A stretch of 64,000 nucleotides of DNA from Ardenticatenales bacterium (GTDB taxonomy: Bacteria > Chloroflexota > Anaerolineae > Epilineales > Epilineaceae), in assembly GCA_020853525.1 (NCBI GenBank), contig JADYYS010000019.1, positions 1-64,000 on the forward strand. Direction: 5' to 3'. Under the pieces are notes generated by a model that was not told where the DNA came from, ran no database searches, and saw nothing but the letters and a program-made list of their open reading frames with translations. Position 1 is the first letter of the stretch. The number at the start of each line of letters is the position of its first letter. Below are positions 26,649 through 36,041 of this stretch, piece after piece. Position numbers and translations under genes: made by a program.

Positions 26649-27190
26649 CCGCGCCGCCCGCGCGGCCCGAGGTCGATCCGCCACGCCTGCCAGTCCGCGC
26701 CGGGCGCGCGAGCCATCGTGTAGGCAGTTCGACGTTCGTGGAAGCCGTGGTGCCCGGCCGCGCCCGGGTTCACGACGAGCGCGCCGCCGACACGCCAGAA
26801 GCCCTCGACGTGGCTGTGGCCCACGACGACGAGGTCGGGATGCGCCGCGTCGACGAGGGCGCGCAGTTCGGCGTTCGGCCGACCGGGCGGTCCGGCGATG
26901 TGCAGCGACGCGACGCGCGCGCCTGCCGCGTCGACCCACGCCGAGAGCGGCAGGTCCGACAGCACGCCGAAGTCGATGTTGCCGCGCACGGCCAGCACGG
27001 GGGCGACGGCCCGGAGCGCGTCGAGGATGGCGGCGTCGCCGATGTCGCCGGCGTGGACGATCAGTTCCACGCCGGCGAAGTGGGTGAGGACCGCCGGATC
27101 GAGCCAGCCGTGCGTGTCGGCGACGAGCCCGAGGCGGACCGCGGGGGACGTGACGTCGCCCGCGCGTTCGCCGCGGGGCGTCGTCCTCAA
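26645..27190 (-). CDS. YfcE/MJ0936-like metallophosphoesterase
   Basis: 181 residues. All metal-binding motifs of the family are seen: ADTHG, HAGDIGD, RGNID, and GHSH. Members hydrolyse phosphodiesters with Mn2+ or similar metals; the in vivo substrate is usually unknown. The only in-frame start without an untenable extension is TTG at 27190, which overlaps the stop of the M28 peptidase by 4 bp (TTGA), suggesting translational coupling; the true start is uncertain by about 15 residues. Confidence 0.8.
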   Translation of the reverse strand: MRTTPRGERAGDVTSPAVRLGLVADTHGWLDPAVLTHFAGVELIVHAGDIGDAAILDALRAVAPVLAVRGNIDFGVLSDLPLSAWVDAAGARVASLHIAGPPGRPNAELRALVDAAHPDLVVVGHSHVEGFWRVGGALVVNPGAAGHHGFHERRTAYTMARAPGADWQAWRIDLGPRGRRG

Positions 27191-28587
27191 GGCCGCGTCG
27201 CCGACATGCGCATCGCCGGCCCGTGGTAGCCGGCCACCTGGAGGGCCTCGATCAGGTCGGCCCGCTCGAGCATCGCCCGGACGTCGCCCGGCGGCAGGTG
27301 GGGCAGCGGGCGATTGGGTGCGTCGGCCAGCGCCCACAGCGTGTGGGCGCCGACGCACGCGGCGCGGGCGAACGGTGCGACGGCCACCTTGTCGAACGTG
27401 TCGCCGAAGCCGTGGTAGTAGCGGCCGACCTCGGGCGGGAGGACGGCCTTCAAGCCGACGACCGGGACGCCCGCCAGCATGAACGGTTCGTGGTCGCTGT
27501 GAAGGCCGGCCTTGTCGTCGAACGCGCGCCGCATGCCGAGCGGCGCCAGCTGGTCGGCCAGCGCGCCGAGCAGGCGGTTCGGCGCATGCCCCGGCGTCCA
27601 GTAGCCGTACGGATCGCCCGTCATGTCGAAGTTCATCACGCCGACATGCAATGGAAGCGCCGCGCCGTGAGCATCGACATAACGATGCGAGCCGAGCAGT
27701 CCGATCTCCTCGGCCGCCCACAGGGCGAAGCGCAGCGTCCGGCGCGGGCGGATACCGGCGGCGTGGAGCAACGCCAGCACGCGCGCCGTCTCGAGCACGA
27801 TCGCGCTGCCCAGGCCGTTGTCCGTGGCGCCTTGGGCGACGTCCCAGCTGTCGAGGTGGGCGCCCGCCAGCACGATCTCGTCGGGGCGTTCCGTGCCGGG
27901 CAAGTCGGCCAACACGGTCCGCGTCGTGCGCGAGGCGAACGTGTTCGTCGTGGCCACGTGCGCGATCGGCACGGTGCCGGCGTCGAGGAGGCGCTTCAAG
28001 CGCTGGCCGTCCTCGAAGCTGATGCCGAGGCTCGGGATGGCGGCCTCGCCGTCCGCGCACACCCCGGTGCGGGCGATGTTGCCCGCGTCGCGGCTGTGGA
28101 TGAGGAGCGCCGCCGCGCCGTGCGCAACGGCGGCCGCCAGCTTCTCGCTGCGGTGCCGCACCCGCACGCCCGCCGACGCGTCCTCGTCGGCCAGGGCGAC
28201 GGCGCCGCGTACGGCGTCGCCGAGGCGCGCCCAGTCCGCGGGCTCGGCGTGGCCGACATCGACGACCGGACCGGTGAGGTCGGCGGACCGCGGACAGTTG
28301 CCGTGCGCCAGGGCCGACAGCGGCCAGGGCGACGGGGCTACGACCTCGGCCGTCAGCGAACCGCGCGTCCAGGCGGTGATCTCGAACGGATCGTAGCGGA
28401 CGTCGGCGAGGCCCCAGCCGGCGAGCAGGCCGTGCGCCCACGCCTCGGCTGCGGCGGCGCGGTCGCTGCCGGCGGGGCGGCCGCCCACGCTGTCGCACAG
28501 GCTGCCGAGCAGGCCGTGGGCGGTCGGGCGGCCGAGGATCTCGGCGAGGAGCACGTCGGCGACGGCGGGCGGGACGGGGTGGGTCAT
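27187..28587 (-). CDS. M28-family metallopeptidase (aminopeptidase/carboxypeptidase Q-like)
   Basis: 466 residues. Zinc-site motifs of M28 are in order: AGAHLDSWD, GATDNGLGS, AAEEIGLLGS, NFDMTGD and YYHGFGDTF. The N-terminal half contains a protease-associated-like insert (residues about 105-220). There is no signal peptide from the ATG at 28587 (GAGG upstream), so cytoplasmic action is likely. Divergent from an M42 peptidase and coupled to the phosphoesterase downstream; the three may form a peptide-turnover neighbourhood. Confidence 0.85.
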   Translation of the reverse strand: MTHPVPPAVADVLLAEILGRPTAHGLLGSLCDSVGGRPAGSDRAAAAEAWAHGLLAGWGLADVRYDPFEITAWTRGSLTAEVVAPSPWPLSALAHGNCPRSADLTGPVVDVGHAEPADWARLGDAVRGAVALADEDASAGVRVRHRSEKLAAAVAHGAAALLIHSRDAGNIARTGVCADGEAAIPSLGISFEDGQRLKRLLDAGTVPIAHVATTNTFASRTTRTVLADLPGTERPDEIVLAGAHLDSWDVAQGATDNGLGSAIVLETARVLALLHAAGIRPRRTLRFALWAAEEIGLLGSHRYVDAHGAALPLHVGVMNFDMTGDPYGYWTPGHAPNRLLGALADQLAPLGMRRAFDDKAGLHSDHEPFMLAGVPVVGLKAVLPPEVGRYYHGFGDTFDKVAVAPFARAACVGAHTLWALADAPNRPLPHLPPGDVRAMLERADLIEALQVAGYHGPAMRMSATRP

Positions 28588-28772
28588 CGGGTGCGGTCCT
28601 CGGCGGGTCACGGCGCGGGGGGCCTTCGGCGTCGTGTGGTATAACACGCCGCCCGCGCGCCGTCCAAGCCGTCCGGAGCGGCATGGCGACGCCTGTGACG
28701 GCGGGGCATCCAGCGGCCCTGGAGCCCGGAAGTCGAGCGGCCCCGCAACCCAGAATGGACGAGGAGACCGGC

Positions 28773-29873
28773 GTGAACTTCGATCTGCTCAAGCGATTGT
28801 GCGAGACACCGGGCGTGCCGGGCCGCGAGGACAGGGTGCGCGCCCTCATCGCCGATGAAATCCACGGGTTGTTCGACGCCGTCGAGGTGGACGCCATGGG
28901 ATCCCTGATCTGCCGGCGCGGTCCGCGCCCCGGCACGTCGACGAGCGGCCCTCACGGCGACCCGACGGACGACGGCGCGACGATCGGCGCGCGGCCGAAG
29001 CGGGTCATGCTCCTGTGCCACATGGACGAGATCGGATTCCTCGTCACGTCCGTCGACGACGACGGCTTCGTGTGGCTGGATCCCGTCGGCGGATTCGACC
29101 CGCGCAACCTCTTCAGCCGCCGCGTGCGCCTGTGCACGGACGACGGCGACCTGCCGGGCGTCATGAACCCGGGCGGCAAGCCCGTCCACATCAGCACACC
29201 CGAAGAGCGCAAGCGGATCCCGGAGGTCCCGGAGTTTTACGTCGACCTCGGCATCCCGGCGGACTCCGTCCGGGCCCGCGTGCATGTCGGCGACTACGTC
29301 GTGATGGACGAGCCGTGCCTGCAGATCGGCGAGAAGGTCGTGTCGAAGGCGCTCGACAACCGGGTCGCGTGTTGGCTCGGCATCGAGGCCGTGCGTGCGC
29401 TCGACGCGTCGGGGACGGGCCACGTGTGCGAGATCGTCGTGGCGTTCACGACGCAGGAGGAGGTCGGGCTGCGCGGCGCGCGGACCGCGGCCTTCGCCGT
29501 GCAGCCTGACATCGGCCTCGGGCTGGACGTCACGCTGTCATGCGACACGCCGGGCGTCCCGGAGCGCGAGCGCGTGACGCAGCACGGCAAGGGCTTCGGG
29601 CTTCACGTGAAGGACAGCTCGTTCATCGCCGACTGGGACCTCGTCAAGGAGATCGAGGCGCTCGCCATCGACCGCGGCATCCCGTTCCAGCGGACGATCC
29701 TCCGCGCGGGCGGCCAGGACGGTGCCGCGGCCCAGCAGGCGGCGGCCGGGGCGCGGGCGGTCGGGATCGTGGTGGGGACGCGCTACATCCACACCGTGAC
29801 GGAGATGGTCCACACCGGGGATCTGGAGGCGGCGCGGGACATCGTGGCGGCGTATCTTGGGACGGTGGGGTAG
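28773..29873 (+). CDS. M42-family aminopeptidase
   Basis: 366 residues from the GTG at 28773, chosen because GAGGAG precedes it and because it places NFDLLKRLCETPGVPG at the N-terminus as in family members; an ATG 18 bases upstream is possible. Metal ligands and catalytic residues of M42 are seen: LLCHMDEIGF, SKALDNRVA, TTQEEVGLRGA, GLGLDVT and GTRYIHTVTEM. A Ser/Gly/Asp-rich stretch near residue 65 (RPGTSTSGPHG) looks like a repeat-derived loop. Dimetal, probably self-compartmentalised cytosolic aminopeptidase. Confidence 0.85.
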   Translation: MNFDLLKRLCETPGVPGREDRVRALIADEIHGLFDAVEVDAMGSLICRRGPRPGTSTSGPHGDPTDDGATIGARPKRVMLLCHMDEIGFLVTSVDDDGFVWLDPVGGFDPRNLFSRRVRLCTDDGDLPGVMNPGGKPVHISTPEERKRIPEVPEFYVDLGIPADSVRARVHVGDYVVMDEPCLQIGEKVVSKALDNRVACWLGIEAVRALDASGTGHVCEIVVAFTTQEEVGLRGARTAAFAVQPDIGLGLDVTLSCDTPGVPERERVTQHGKGFGLHVKDSSFIADWDLVKEIEALAIDRGIPFQRTILRAGGQDGAAAQQAAAGARAVGIVVGTRYIHTVTEMVHTGDLEAARDIVAAYLGTVG

Positions 29874-29887
29874 AGAAGGCTGCCTCG

Positions 29888-31255
29888 TCAGCGCGGACCG
29901 CGCTGGGCGTACGGCAGCCAGAGTCTGCGCATGATGACCGGCGGCAGGGAGGGCGTCGGCGGCGGCGGCGGTTCGAGCGTCGGCGGCAACGACGACGGGA
30001 CGGCAGCCGGCGCACAGATCGGAGGGCTGGGAAGAGGCAGCCCGTCGCAAAACGTCAGGACCATCGAGGAGGCGGCCGTGTCGGGTGCCGGTTGTGCCCG
30101 CAGCCCAAAGACCAGCGCCTGAGCGAGTCCCGTACCGACCGAATGGTCGGCCTCGACCACGGCCACGAATCGGCCGCCAGCGCGATAGCCCCCGGCGGGC
30201 AGCACCCAGTTGACGAGCGTCGGCGTCGAGACCTCTGCGGATGGCTGGGTCAAGGGGATCTTGGCGGACCAACGCGGCCGCAGCCGCAACTGGATCTCGA
30301 CGGAGTCCAACGGCGCGCCGAAGGCACCGAGCGTCTGGTGAACCAGCGTCGCCAGCATCGCTTGATCCGACGCCATGGGCAGCAGCGCCACGAGCATTGC
30401 CGAGAACTCGGGCCGCCCCGCCAACCGCTTGGCCAGCCAGCCGATGTCCGACGCATCCAGCAGCCAGGCCTGACCGACGATATCGCGCGTCGCCACCAGG
30501 CTCGCTGCGACGCGGTCAACGGTCTCCGCCTCCGCCTTCGCCGGCCCGGTCGCGTCGAGCACGATCAGCAGCGGACGGCTGGTCGGTCGCACCGCGCGCA
30601 GCGTCCGGTCGGCGGTGTCGAGGCCGGTGCTCCACGACGTCGGTTTGAAGGCCGGTCGGACGGTAATCCGACGGAGGGCTCGGAGCGCACCGGTGAACTC
30701 CTGCGCGGTCGTGGCCCAGCCCGACGCCTCGCCGGGTCGGGCGAGATCGATCGTCAGCAGCGACGTGCCGTCCGCCGCCTCGAGCACTTCGACCAGCACA
30801 TCGAACGTCAGAGCGATGTCCGCGGCGCGTGAAGGGCTCACGCTGCCGACGACCAGGACCACCGACCGGCGGTCGAGAAGCCGTGGGCACTCGACCTGGA
30901 CGTCCACCGTCAAGGTCACCGGAACGCCGCTCTGAAGCACCGTCGTCGAGGCGGCGACGCCGGTCCGGACGGCACAGCTCGGCAGCGTGCCCAGGATCGT
31001 CTGCGCATCGGGCAGGCCGCCCGGAAACGTCGCCGTCGGGGTCGGCGCCTGGGAGGGCGCGGGCGGTCTGGTCGGGACGGCGGGTTGGGCGCGGGCGGGC
31101 CGAACCACGGTTGACAGGGCCACGGTTGACAGGGCGAGCAGCGCGGCAACGACCCACGCCGTGCCGCGGATCGACGCCTGTCGCGTCACTTGGGCGGTGG
31201 GGGTATGGGATATGCCGTCGGCGCCGTTTCGCGCAGCGGCCGTTGGATTCGACAT
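29888..31255 (-). CDS. Secreted von-Willebrand-like protein, MIDAS-less
   Basis: 455 residues, signal peptide near residues 25-60 (VVAALLALSTVALSTVVRPARA). A Cys-containing beta domain (PSCAVRTG… VQVECPRLL) leads into a Rossmann-like fold resembling vWA domains, but the first strand reads SVVLVVGSVSPS, without the DxSxS metal site. A Pro-rich linker and the tail LWLPYAQRGPR end the protein. GGAGG precedes the ATG. Tandem paralogue of the next gene (shared patterns RPLLIVLD, VGQAWLLD). Probable surface adhesion or scaffold function; inferred. Confidence 0.65.
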   Translation of the reverse strand: MSNPTAAARNGADGISHTPTAQVTRQASIRGTAWVVAALLALSTVALSTVVRPARAQPAVPTRPPAPSQAPTPTATFPGGLPDAQTILGTLPSCAVRTGVAASTTVLQSGVPVTLTVDVQVECPRLLDRRSVVLVVGSVSPSRAADIALTFDVLVEVLEAADGTSLLTIDLARPGEASGWATTAQEFTGALRALRRITVRPAFKPTSWSTGLDTADRTLRAVRPTSRPLLIVLDATGPAKAEAETVDRVAASLVATRDIVGQAWLLDASDIGWLAKRLAGRPEFSAMLVALLPMASDQAMLATLVHQTLGAFGAPLDSVEIQLRLRPRWSAKIPLTQPSAEVSTPTLVNWVLPAGGYRAGGRFVAVVEADHSVGTGLAQALVFGLRAQPAPDTAASSMVLTFCDGLPLPSPPICAPAAVPSSLPPTLEPPPPPTPSLPPVIMRRLWLPYAQRGPR

Positions 31256-31306
31256 CGACTCCCTCCGTTCCACGTGCGCCGGCGGACCGGCGGCTTCGGC
31301 ATGACG

Positions 31307-32848
31307 TCAGCGATCCCGCATCCCGATCGGCAGCCACAATGCCCGCATGGGCGCACCGGGCGAAGCGGCCGGGGTGGCGGACGGGGCCGGCGAAGGCGGC
31401 GTCGACGGGATGGTCGGCGTCGCGGTGAGCGGAACGGCCGTCGGAGAGGCCGTCGGAGAGGCCGTCGGAAAGGCCGTCGGGACGGCACGCGGGGTCGCTG
31501 TCGGCGGCACCACCGCACGCCGGCAGGTGGCGGGGGATGGGGGCGGCGCATCGACGCAGACGTTGGCCCCGGTTCGGAGCGACGAACGCAGCGCGGGCAG
31601 TGTGCGCTCGATGGCGACCTCGGCATCGGCGCCGCCGTTGGCACGCGGACCGATCGTTCGGAAGACGGCCGTGTAGCGCATCGCCATTCGATGGCCCGTG
31701 CCGGGCGTCATCCACCGGACCTTCCGGTTCGTCGCGTCCTCAGCCGTCGGCGCCGTTTCGGGGACCGCGTCGCCCACCGGCAGCTGCACGGAGAGCAGGA
31801 TGTCCACGAGCGTGATCGGCGCCGCGGCCGATACGACCAGCCGGTGGAGCAAGTGCTCCAGCGTCTCGTTCAGGTCGGCGCCCGGGAAGAGGGCGACCAC
31901 CGTGCCGTCGTTCGGAACGGGGCGGAAGATGCGGCCGGCCAGCCAGCCGGTGGTCGAGACATCGAGCAGCCAGGCCTGGCCGACCCGGTCGCGCGTCGCG
32001 CCGGCCAGTTGCTGCAGTCGCTCGACGACGTTCGCCTGACCGGAGACCGGCCCCCAACTGTCGAGGACGATCAGAAGCGGCCGCTCCGTCGGCCGGGCCG
32101 AGCCGAGCAGCGTTTCAGCAGCGGCGATCGCGTCCATCCACGCGGCTTCGTCCAGTACGGTCAGCACCTCGAGCCGGCGCACGCGCCCCTCCAGCGCCGC
32201 GATCTCGGCCGGCGTCGACGCCCACGGCGCCGGCCCGGTCGCCGTGCCGACCTCGACGAGCGCAAGGCGCGTTCCGCGGCCGATGGCCATGTGCTCGACG
32301 AGCAGCGCGAGGCTGGCGCGCACATCGCGGATGGAGGCGTGTGTCCGGCTGCCGACGATGACGACGGCCGCGCGCCGATCGAGCTGCTGCGGGCACTCGA
32401 TGTCGGTGGTGACCGTCATCGTCACCGGATCGCCCGCGATGACCGCATCCGGCGACGACGTCAGCGATGCATGGAACGTGCACGCGGGCAGGACGCCGAG
32501 GACGGAGAAGCCGGGCGGCCGAGCGGTCCGTTCGGGAACGGAAACGGGCGTCGGAGCGGGCGTCGGATCGGAGGTGGTCTGCGGCTGGGGCGTCGGCGCC
32601 TGGCCGCGCGCGGGGCGCGATGTGGGCGCGGACAGCGCAAGCGCCGCGGCCAGCGTTAGGGCCAGCGGCACCGCAATCGCCACCGCCGGCGGTACCGCCA
32701 AGGCCGGCGCCGGACGCGTTGCTCGCGCGGATCGTACGGCCGGGCGAGCGATGTCGCTGTCGCTGTCGACATCGGTGTCGCAGTCGATGTCGGAGTCGAT
32801 ATCGACGTCGGTGTCGCTGTCGGTGTCGGAGTCGATGTCCGTGTTCAC
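31307..32848 (-). CDS. Secreted von-Willebrand-like protein with acidic Asp/Ser N-terminus
   Basis: 513 residues from the GTG at 32848 (GGTGG upstream). The first ~32 residues are an acidic Asp/Ser/Thr repeat (NTDIDSDTDSDTDVDIDSD…), encoded by a hexanucleotide repeat, before a hydrophobic export segment (VAIAVPLALTLAAALAL). The body matches the neighbouring paralogue: CTFHASL… IECPQQLDRRAAVVIVGS, RPLLIVLD, VGQAWLLD, again with no DxSxS metal site. A long PTA/SPTA linker precedes the tail LWLPIGMRDR. An acidic N-terminus before a signal sequence is odd; a start after the repeat would also leave an export signal. Confidence 0.6.
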   Translation of the reverse strand: MNTDIDSDTDSDTDVDIDSDIDCDTDVDSDSDIARPAVRSARATRPAPALAVPPAVAIAVPLALTLAAALALSAPTSRPARGQAPTPQPQTTSDPTPAPTPVSVPERTARPPGFSVLGVLPACTFHASLTSSPDAVIAGDPVTMTVTTDIECPQQLDRRAAVVIVGSRTHASIRDVRASLALLVEHMAIGRGTRLALVEVGTATGPAPWASTPAEIAALEGRVRRLEVLTVLDEAAWMDAIAAAETLLGSARPTERPLLIVLDSWGPVSGQANVVERLQQLAGATRDRVGQAWLLDVSTTGWLAGRIFRPVPNDGTVVALFPGADLNETLEHLLHRLVVSAAAPITLVDILLSVQLPVGDAVPETAPTAEDATNRKVRWMTPGTGHRMAMRYTAVFRTIGPRANGGADAEVAIERTLPALRSSLRTGANVCVDAPPPSPATCRRAVVPPTATPRAVPTAFPTASPTASPTAVPLTATPTIPSTPPSPAPSATPAASPGAPMRALWLPIGMRDR

Positions 32849-32969
32849 GTTGTTCCACCGGATGTGTTGCGTCCAGCAGCCGGCGCGGACGCCTGCCGAT
32901 AGCTTCGACACGCCGCGAGGGAAAATGGTGCCCTCGATTCGCGGCGTGCTCCTTACAACACGCGGCCGG

Positions 32970-33821
32970 CTACTCGATGACCACCCCCTCGACCCCTTCC
33001 TCGGCCGGCGGGAAGCGCATGTCCAGCCGCTCCAGCGCTTCGACGATCGTCGCGACGCACACGAGGTCGCGGTACCACTTGCGGTTGGCCGGGATGACGT
33101 ACCACGGTGCGTCCGTCGTCGTCGTGTGCTCGATCGCGTCCTCGAAGGCCCGCATGTAGGCATCCCAGGCTCGGCGGGCATCGAGGTCGCCCAGACGGAA
33201 CTTCCAGCGCTTCTCGGGGTCGGCCAAACGCTCGCGCAGCCGCTCGGCCTGCTCGTCCCGGTCGATGTGCAGGAAGAACTTGAGGATCGTCGTCCCCTCG
33301 TCGACGAGGAGCTGCTCGAAGGATCGGATGTGGTCGTAGCGCTTGCGCCAGCGCGCCTCGGGCACGAGGTCGAGAACGCGGACGACGAGGACGTCCTCGT
33401 AGTGGCTGCGGTTGAAGAGGACCATCTCACCGCTGCCCGGCACGTGCGGGTGGACGCGCCAGAGGTAGTCGTGCGCCAGTTCGACGGATGTCGGCACCTT
33501 GAAGGACGCGACGTTCACGCCGGCCGGGTTCACGCCGTCGAACACCCGGCGGATTACGCCGTCCTTGCCGCCGCAGTCCATCGCCTGCAGGACGATGAGC
33601 ACGCGGTGCTTGCCCTCGGCGAAGAGCAGCTCCTGGAGAACCTCGAGCCGGTCGTTCAGTGTCTCGAACATCGCCTCGGCGTCCGCGCGGTCGCCGTCGA
33701 AGGCACCGTCGCCCTCGGGGTCGATCTTGTCGAGGTCGATGCGTTCACCGGGCTTGACACGGTGGCGATCGAAGTCGATGCGATTGAGGATCGAGCGGAT
33801 GTCGGGGGCGTCGGCGGGCAT
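32970..33821 (-). CDS. ppk2: Polyphosphate kinase 2 family protein
   Basis: 283 residues, a complete single PPK2 domain. Walker A-like QAMDCGGKDGVIR, the lid-associated FNRSHYEDVL and the RWRKRYDHIRSFE region identify PPK2, which transfers phosphate between polyphosphate and nucleotides. The N-terminal extension and short single domain resemble class III enzymes (AMP/ADP phosphorylation), a subclass assignment I hold loosely. AAGGAG precedes the ATG. Divergent from the methyltransferase-Nudix gene. Antisense frames across it are artefacts of GC bias. Confidence 0.9.
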   Translation of the reverse strand: MPADAPDIRSILNRIDFDRHRVKPGERIDLDKIDPEGDGAFDGDRADAEAMFETLNDRLEVLQELLFAEGKHRVLIVLQAMDCGGKDGVIRRVFDGVNPAGVNVASFKVPTSVELAHDYLWRVHPHVPGSGEMVLFNRSHYEDVLVVRVLDLVPEARWRKRYDHIRSFEQLLVDEGTTILKFFLHIDRDEQAERLRERLADPEKRWKFRLGDLDARRAWDAYMRAFEDAIEHTTTTDAPWYVIPANRKWYRDLVCVATIVEALERLDMRFPPAEEGVEGVVIE

Positions 33822-33873
33822 CGTGACCACTCCTTGGCAGTTGGTCCATGGGGATTGGATCGGGATCCGCCGA

Positions 33874-33879
33874 TATAAT
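33874..33879 (+). promoter_or_regulatory. Candidate -10 element of the methyltransferase-Nudix gene
   Basis: A perfect TATAAT stands out in GC-rich sequence about 80 bp before the GTG start. No matching -35 hexamer is found at 16-18 bp spacing, so the promoter would depend on other contacts or a different sigma factor. Confidence 0.4.
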
Positions 33880-33957
33880 CGGTCCGGACCGCGCCGCGCG
33901 CCAGCCGCCGAGCGAGCCGTGCGGCGCGGACGCGGGCGACAATGATTGAGGTGCGTT

Positions 33958-35535
33958 GTGGACTCTGTGACGAACACGGCCGAGACGGCCACGGCGGGGA
34001 TGATCGAGTTCCGCCACGTGGCGGGCACGACCCGCGGGGCGTACAACGACATCTACGCCGGCGTCGGCATTCGCCACCCGGACCGGATGTGGGAGTGGGT
34101 GCTGGACGTCCTCGGCGCGCACGCCGGCCAGGATCTGCTCGATGTGGCCTGCGGCGAGGCGCAAATGGTCGCCCACGCCGCCGCCCGCGGCCTCGAGGCC
34201 CACGGCGTCGACCTGTCCGACATCGCCCTGAAGGTGGGCCGCGGCCGGTCCGGCGCCCCAGCGATGGGGCTGGCCGCGGCGAACGGCGAGGCGCTGCCGT
34301 ACCCGGACGACGCGTTCGACCTCGTGACGAACCTCGGCAGCCTCGAGCACTACGAGGATCCGGTGAAGGGGGCGGCCGAGATGGCCCGCGTCGTCGCCCG
34401 CGACGGCCTCGTGCTGCTGCACGTGCCCAACGCCTTCGGCCTGCGCTGGAACGTCGCCCACGCTTGGCGCCACGGCGACGTCCACGACGACGGGCAGCCG
34501 ATCCAGCGCTACGCGACGCGGGCACAGTGGACGCGGGTGCTGGAGGCGGGCGGGCTGGAGGTCGTGCGGGTGCTGGGGTACGAGGAGATGGCGCACCAGC
34601 CGACGGGCCTGGCGGGGTGGCTCGGGGCGGTGCGTCACCCGAGCCGGCTGCTCGTGCCGTTCGCGCGGTTCCTGCCGGTGGACATGGCGAGCATCTTCGT
34701 GTTCATCTGCCGGAAGGCGCCGCAGTGGTTCGACGACGCCGTCGTCGCCGATGCGGCCATCACGGATGCGGTCGACTCCAAGGCCGACGTGGACTCCAAG
34801 GCCGACGTGGTCGACGCATCGACCGACGTTGTTCCAGTGAACGTAGCAGGCCCTGTCGCGAGCCCTTGGCCCAGCGTAGAACCCGTCGTCTTCCCGACAC
34901 CGCGCCGCAAGCGTGCGGCATCCAAGCCCGCCCGCCCGCCCGTGGACCCGATCGAGGTCGCCGGGATCGAGCTGCAGTACGGGGCCGCCCGCCGCGAAAC
35001 CGCGACGATCGACATCGCCGCCGACGCGTTCGACGACTGGTGGCGGACGATCACGGATGCGAGCGACCGGCGCGGGGAGGTCGTCCTTGTCGTCCGGCGG
35101 CCGGAGGACGGCCACATCCTCGTCCACACGAAGCGCCACTACCCGCTGGGCGTCTGGCGGCTGCCGACGGGCGGGATCAAGCCGCACGAGGCGGTGTTGG
35201 ACGGCCTCGAGCGGGAGTCGGTGGAGGAGACGGGCCACAAGCTCGGAGTGGAGCGCTTCATGGCGCTCGTCGAGCACCGCCTCGTCGGCGGGCCGAACGG
35301 CCGGGAGTCGACCGCGTTCCCGTCCTACGTCTTCCAGCTGCGCCCGCCGGCGGGCGAGATCAACGTCCAGGACAGCAGCGAGGGGATCGACGGGTTTCGG
35401 TGGGTGTCGCCGGGCGAGTTGGCGATGCTGACGGCGAATTTGCGGCGGCTGGGGGGGCGGTATGGGGCGTGGGGGCGGTTTCGGGCGGTGGTGCAGGAGG
35501 TGGTGAAGGCGGATCTGGCCATGCACACGCCGTGA
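33958..35535 (+). CDS. SAM-dependent methyltransferase fused to Nudix hydrolase
   Basis: 525 residues from the GTG at 33958 (GAGG upstream). Residues about 10-260 are a class I methyltransferase (motif I LLDVACGEAQMVAHAA, acidic VDLS, then NLGSLEHYED). A linker (about 262-330) includes the 18-bp DNA repeat DSKADV-DSKADV and a basic patch. Residues about 330-520 are a Nudix domain with box GGIKPHEAV…ERESVEETG, the REUxEE core intact. One domain would methylate an unknown acceptor, the other hydrolyse a nucleoside-diphosphate-linked compound. The combination suggests nucleotide or metabolite repair or modification; the substrate is unknown. Confidence 0.8.
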   Translation: MDSVTNTAETATAGMIEFRHVAGTTRGAYNDIYAGVGIRHPDRMWEWVLDVLGAHAGQDLLDVACGEAQMVAHAAARGLEAHGVDLSDIALKVGRGRSGAPAMGLAAANGEALPYPDDAFDLVTNLGSLEHYEDPVKGAAEMARVVARDGLVLLHVPNAFGLRWNVAHAWRHGDVHDDGQPIQRYATRAQWTRVLEAGGLEVVRVLGYEEMAHQPTGLAGWLGAVRHPSRLLVPFARFLPVDMASIFVFICRKAPQWFDDAVVADAAITDAVDSKADVDSKADVVDASTDVVPVNVAGPVASPWPSVEPVVFPTPRRKRAASKPARPPVDPIEVAGIELQYGAARRETATIDIAADAFDDWWRTITDASDRRGEVVLVVRRPEDGHILVHTKRHYPLGVWRLPTGGIKPHEAVLDGLERESVEETGHKLGVERFMALVEHRLVGGPNGRESTAFPSYVFQLRPPAGEINVQDSSEGIDGFRWVSPGELAMLTANLRRLGGRYGAWGRFRAVVQEVVKADLAMHTP

Positions 35536-35753
35536 GACCGGTGGATACGCGATAGGACGTGCTCGTCGTGCGGGCCGGGCGGGGGAGCGTCCGGAGTCTT
35601 GTGTAACCGGTCGGCCGCAGGTCAAAGGGGGAGGCGGTCATCGAAGCGGATGGTGAGCTGGTTGAGGACGAGGGGCCGGCCTTGGACGGCGCCGGCGAGA
35701 ACGCATCAAAGCACAGGCCTCTCCTTCGTTTGTGAACGCGTCAGCTGGGCGAG
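35536..35753. other. Gene-poor stretch before transposase remnant
   Basis: No supported gene. On the minus strand a short frame reads …VLNQLTIRFDDRLPL and then stop near 35624, with the look of a coding 3' end whose gene is otherwise gone; I could not assign it. Together with the IS91-type remnant that follows, this reads as an old insertion or deletion scar. Confidence 0.4.
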
Positions 35754-35999
35754 GTGTCGGTCACGTCGAAGGAAGTTTCGAGAGCGGACGCCAGTCGCCG
35801 CTGGGCTGACCTCCTCCGGCGGATCTACGAGGTCGACCCGATACGGCGCCTGACTTGCGGCGGCTCGATGCGCGTGATCGCGCGGATCCAGGATCCGTCG
35901 GTGATCGACAAGATCCTGCGCCATGTGCGCGCCAAGGGCGGTCGGTTGGCGGCGCCAACGGGCGCGCGGCGGCGCTGGAGACGCGGATGGGGCAGTTGA
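35754..35999 (+). pseudogene. Remnant of an IS91-type transposase C-terminus
   Basis: 81-residue frame. RRWADLLRRIYEVDPIRRLTC followed by GGSMRVIARIQDP and KILRHV matches the conserved C-terminal block of IS91-family transposases (…VDPLxCPRCGGxMRVIAxIEDPxVIxKIL). The first zinc-ligand cysteine of the CPRC pair is lost (IRRLTC) and nothing upstream continues the gene, so it is a decayed fragment. Confidence 0.7.
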
Positions 36000-36041
36000 C
36001 GCGGGGGTGGGAGGGGCTTGAAGTGGCAGGCGACTGAATGT

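Noticed and set aside
32750-32848. CRISPR-like array
   Set aside because: The units are 6 bp, contiguous and in frame within a gene, with no spacers.
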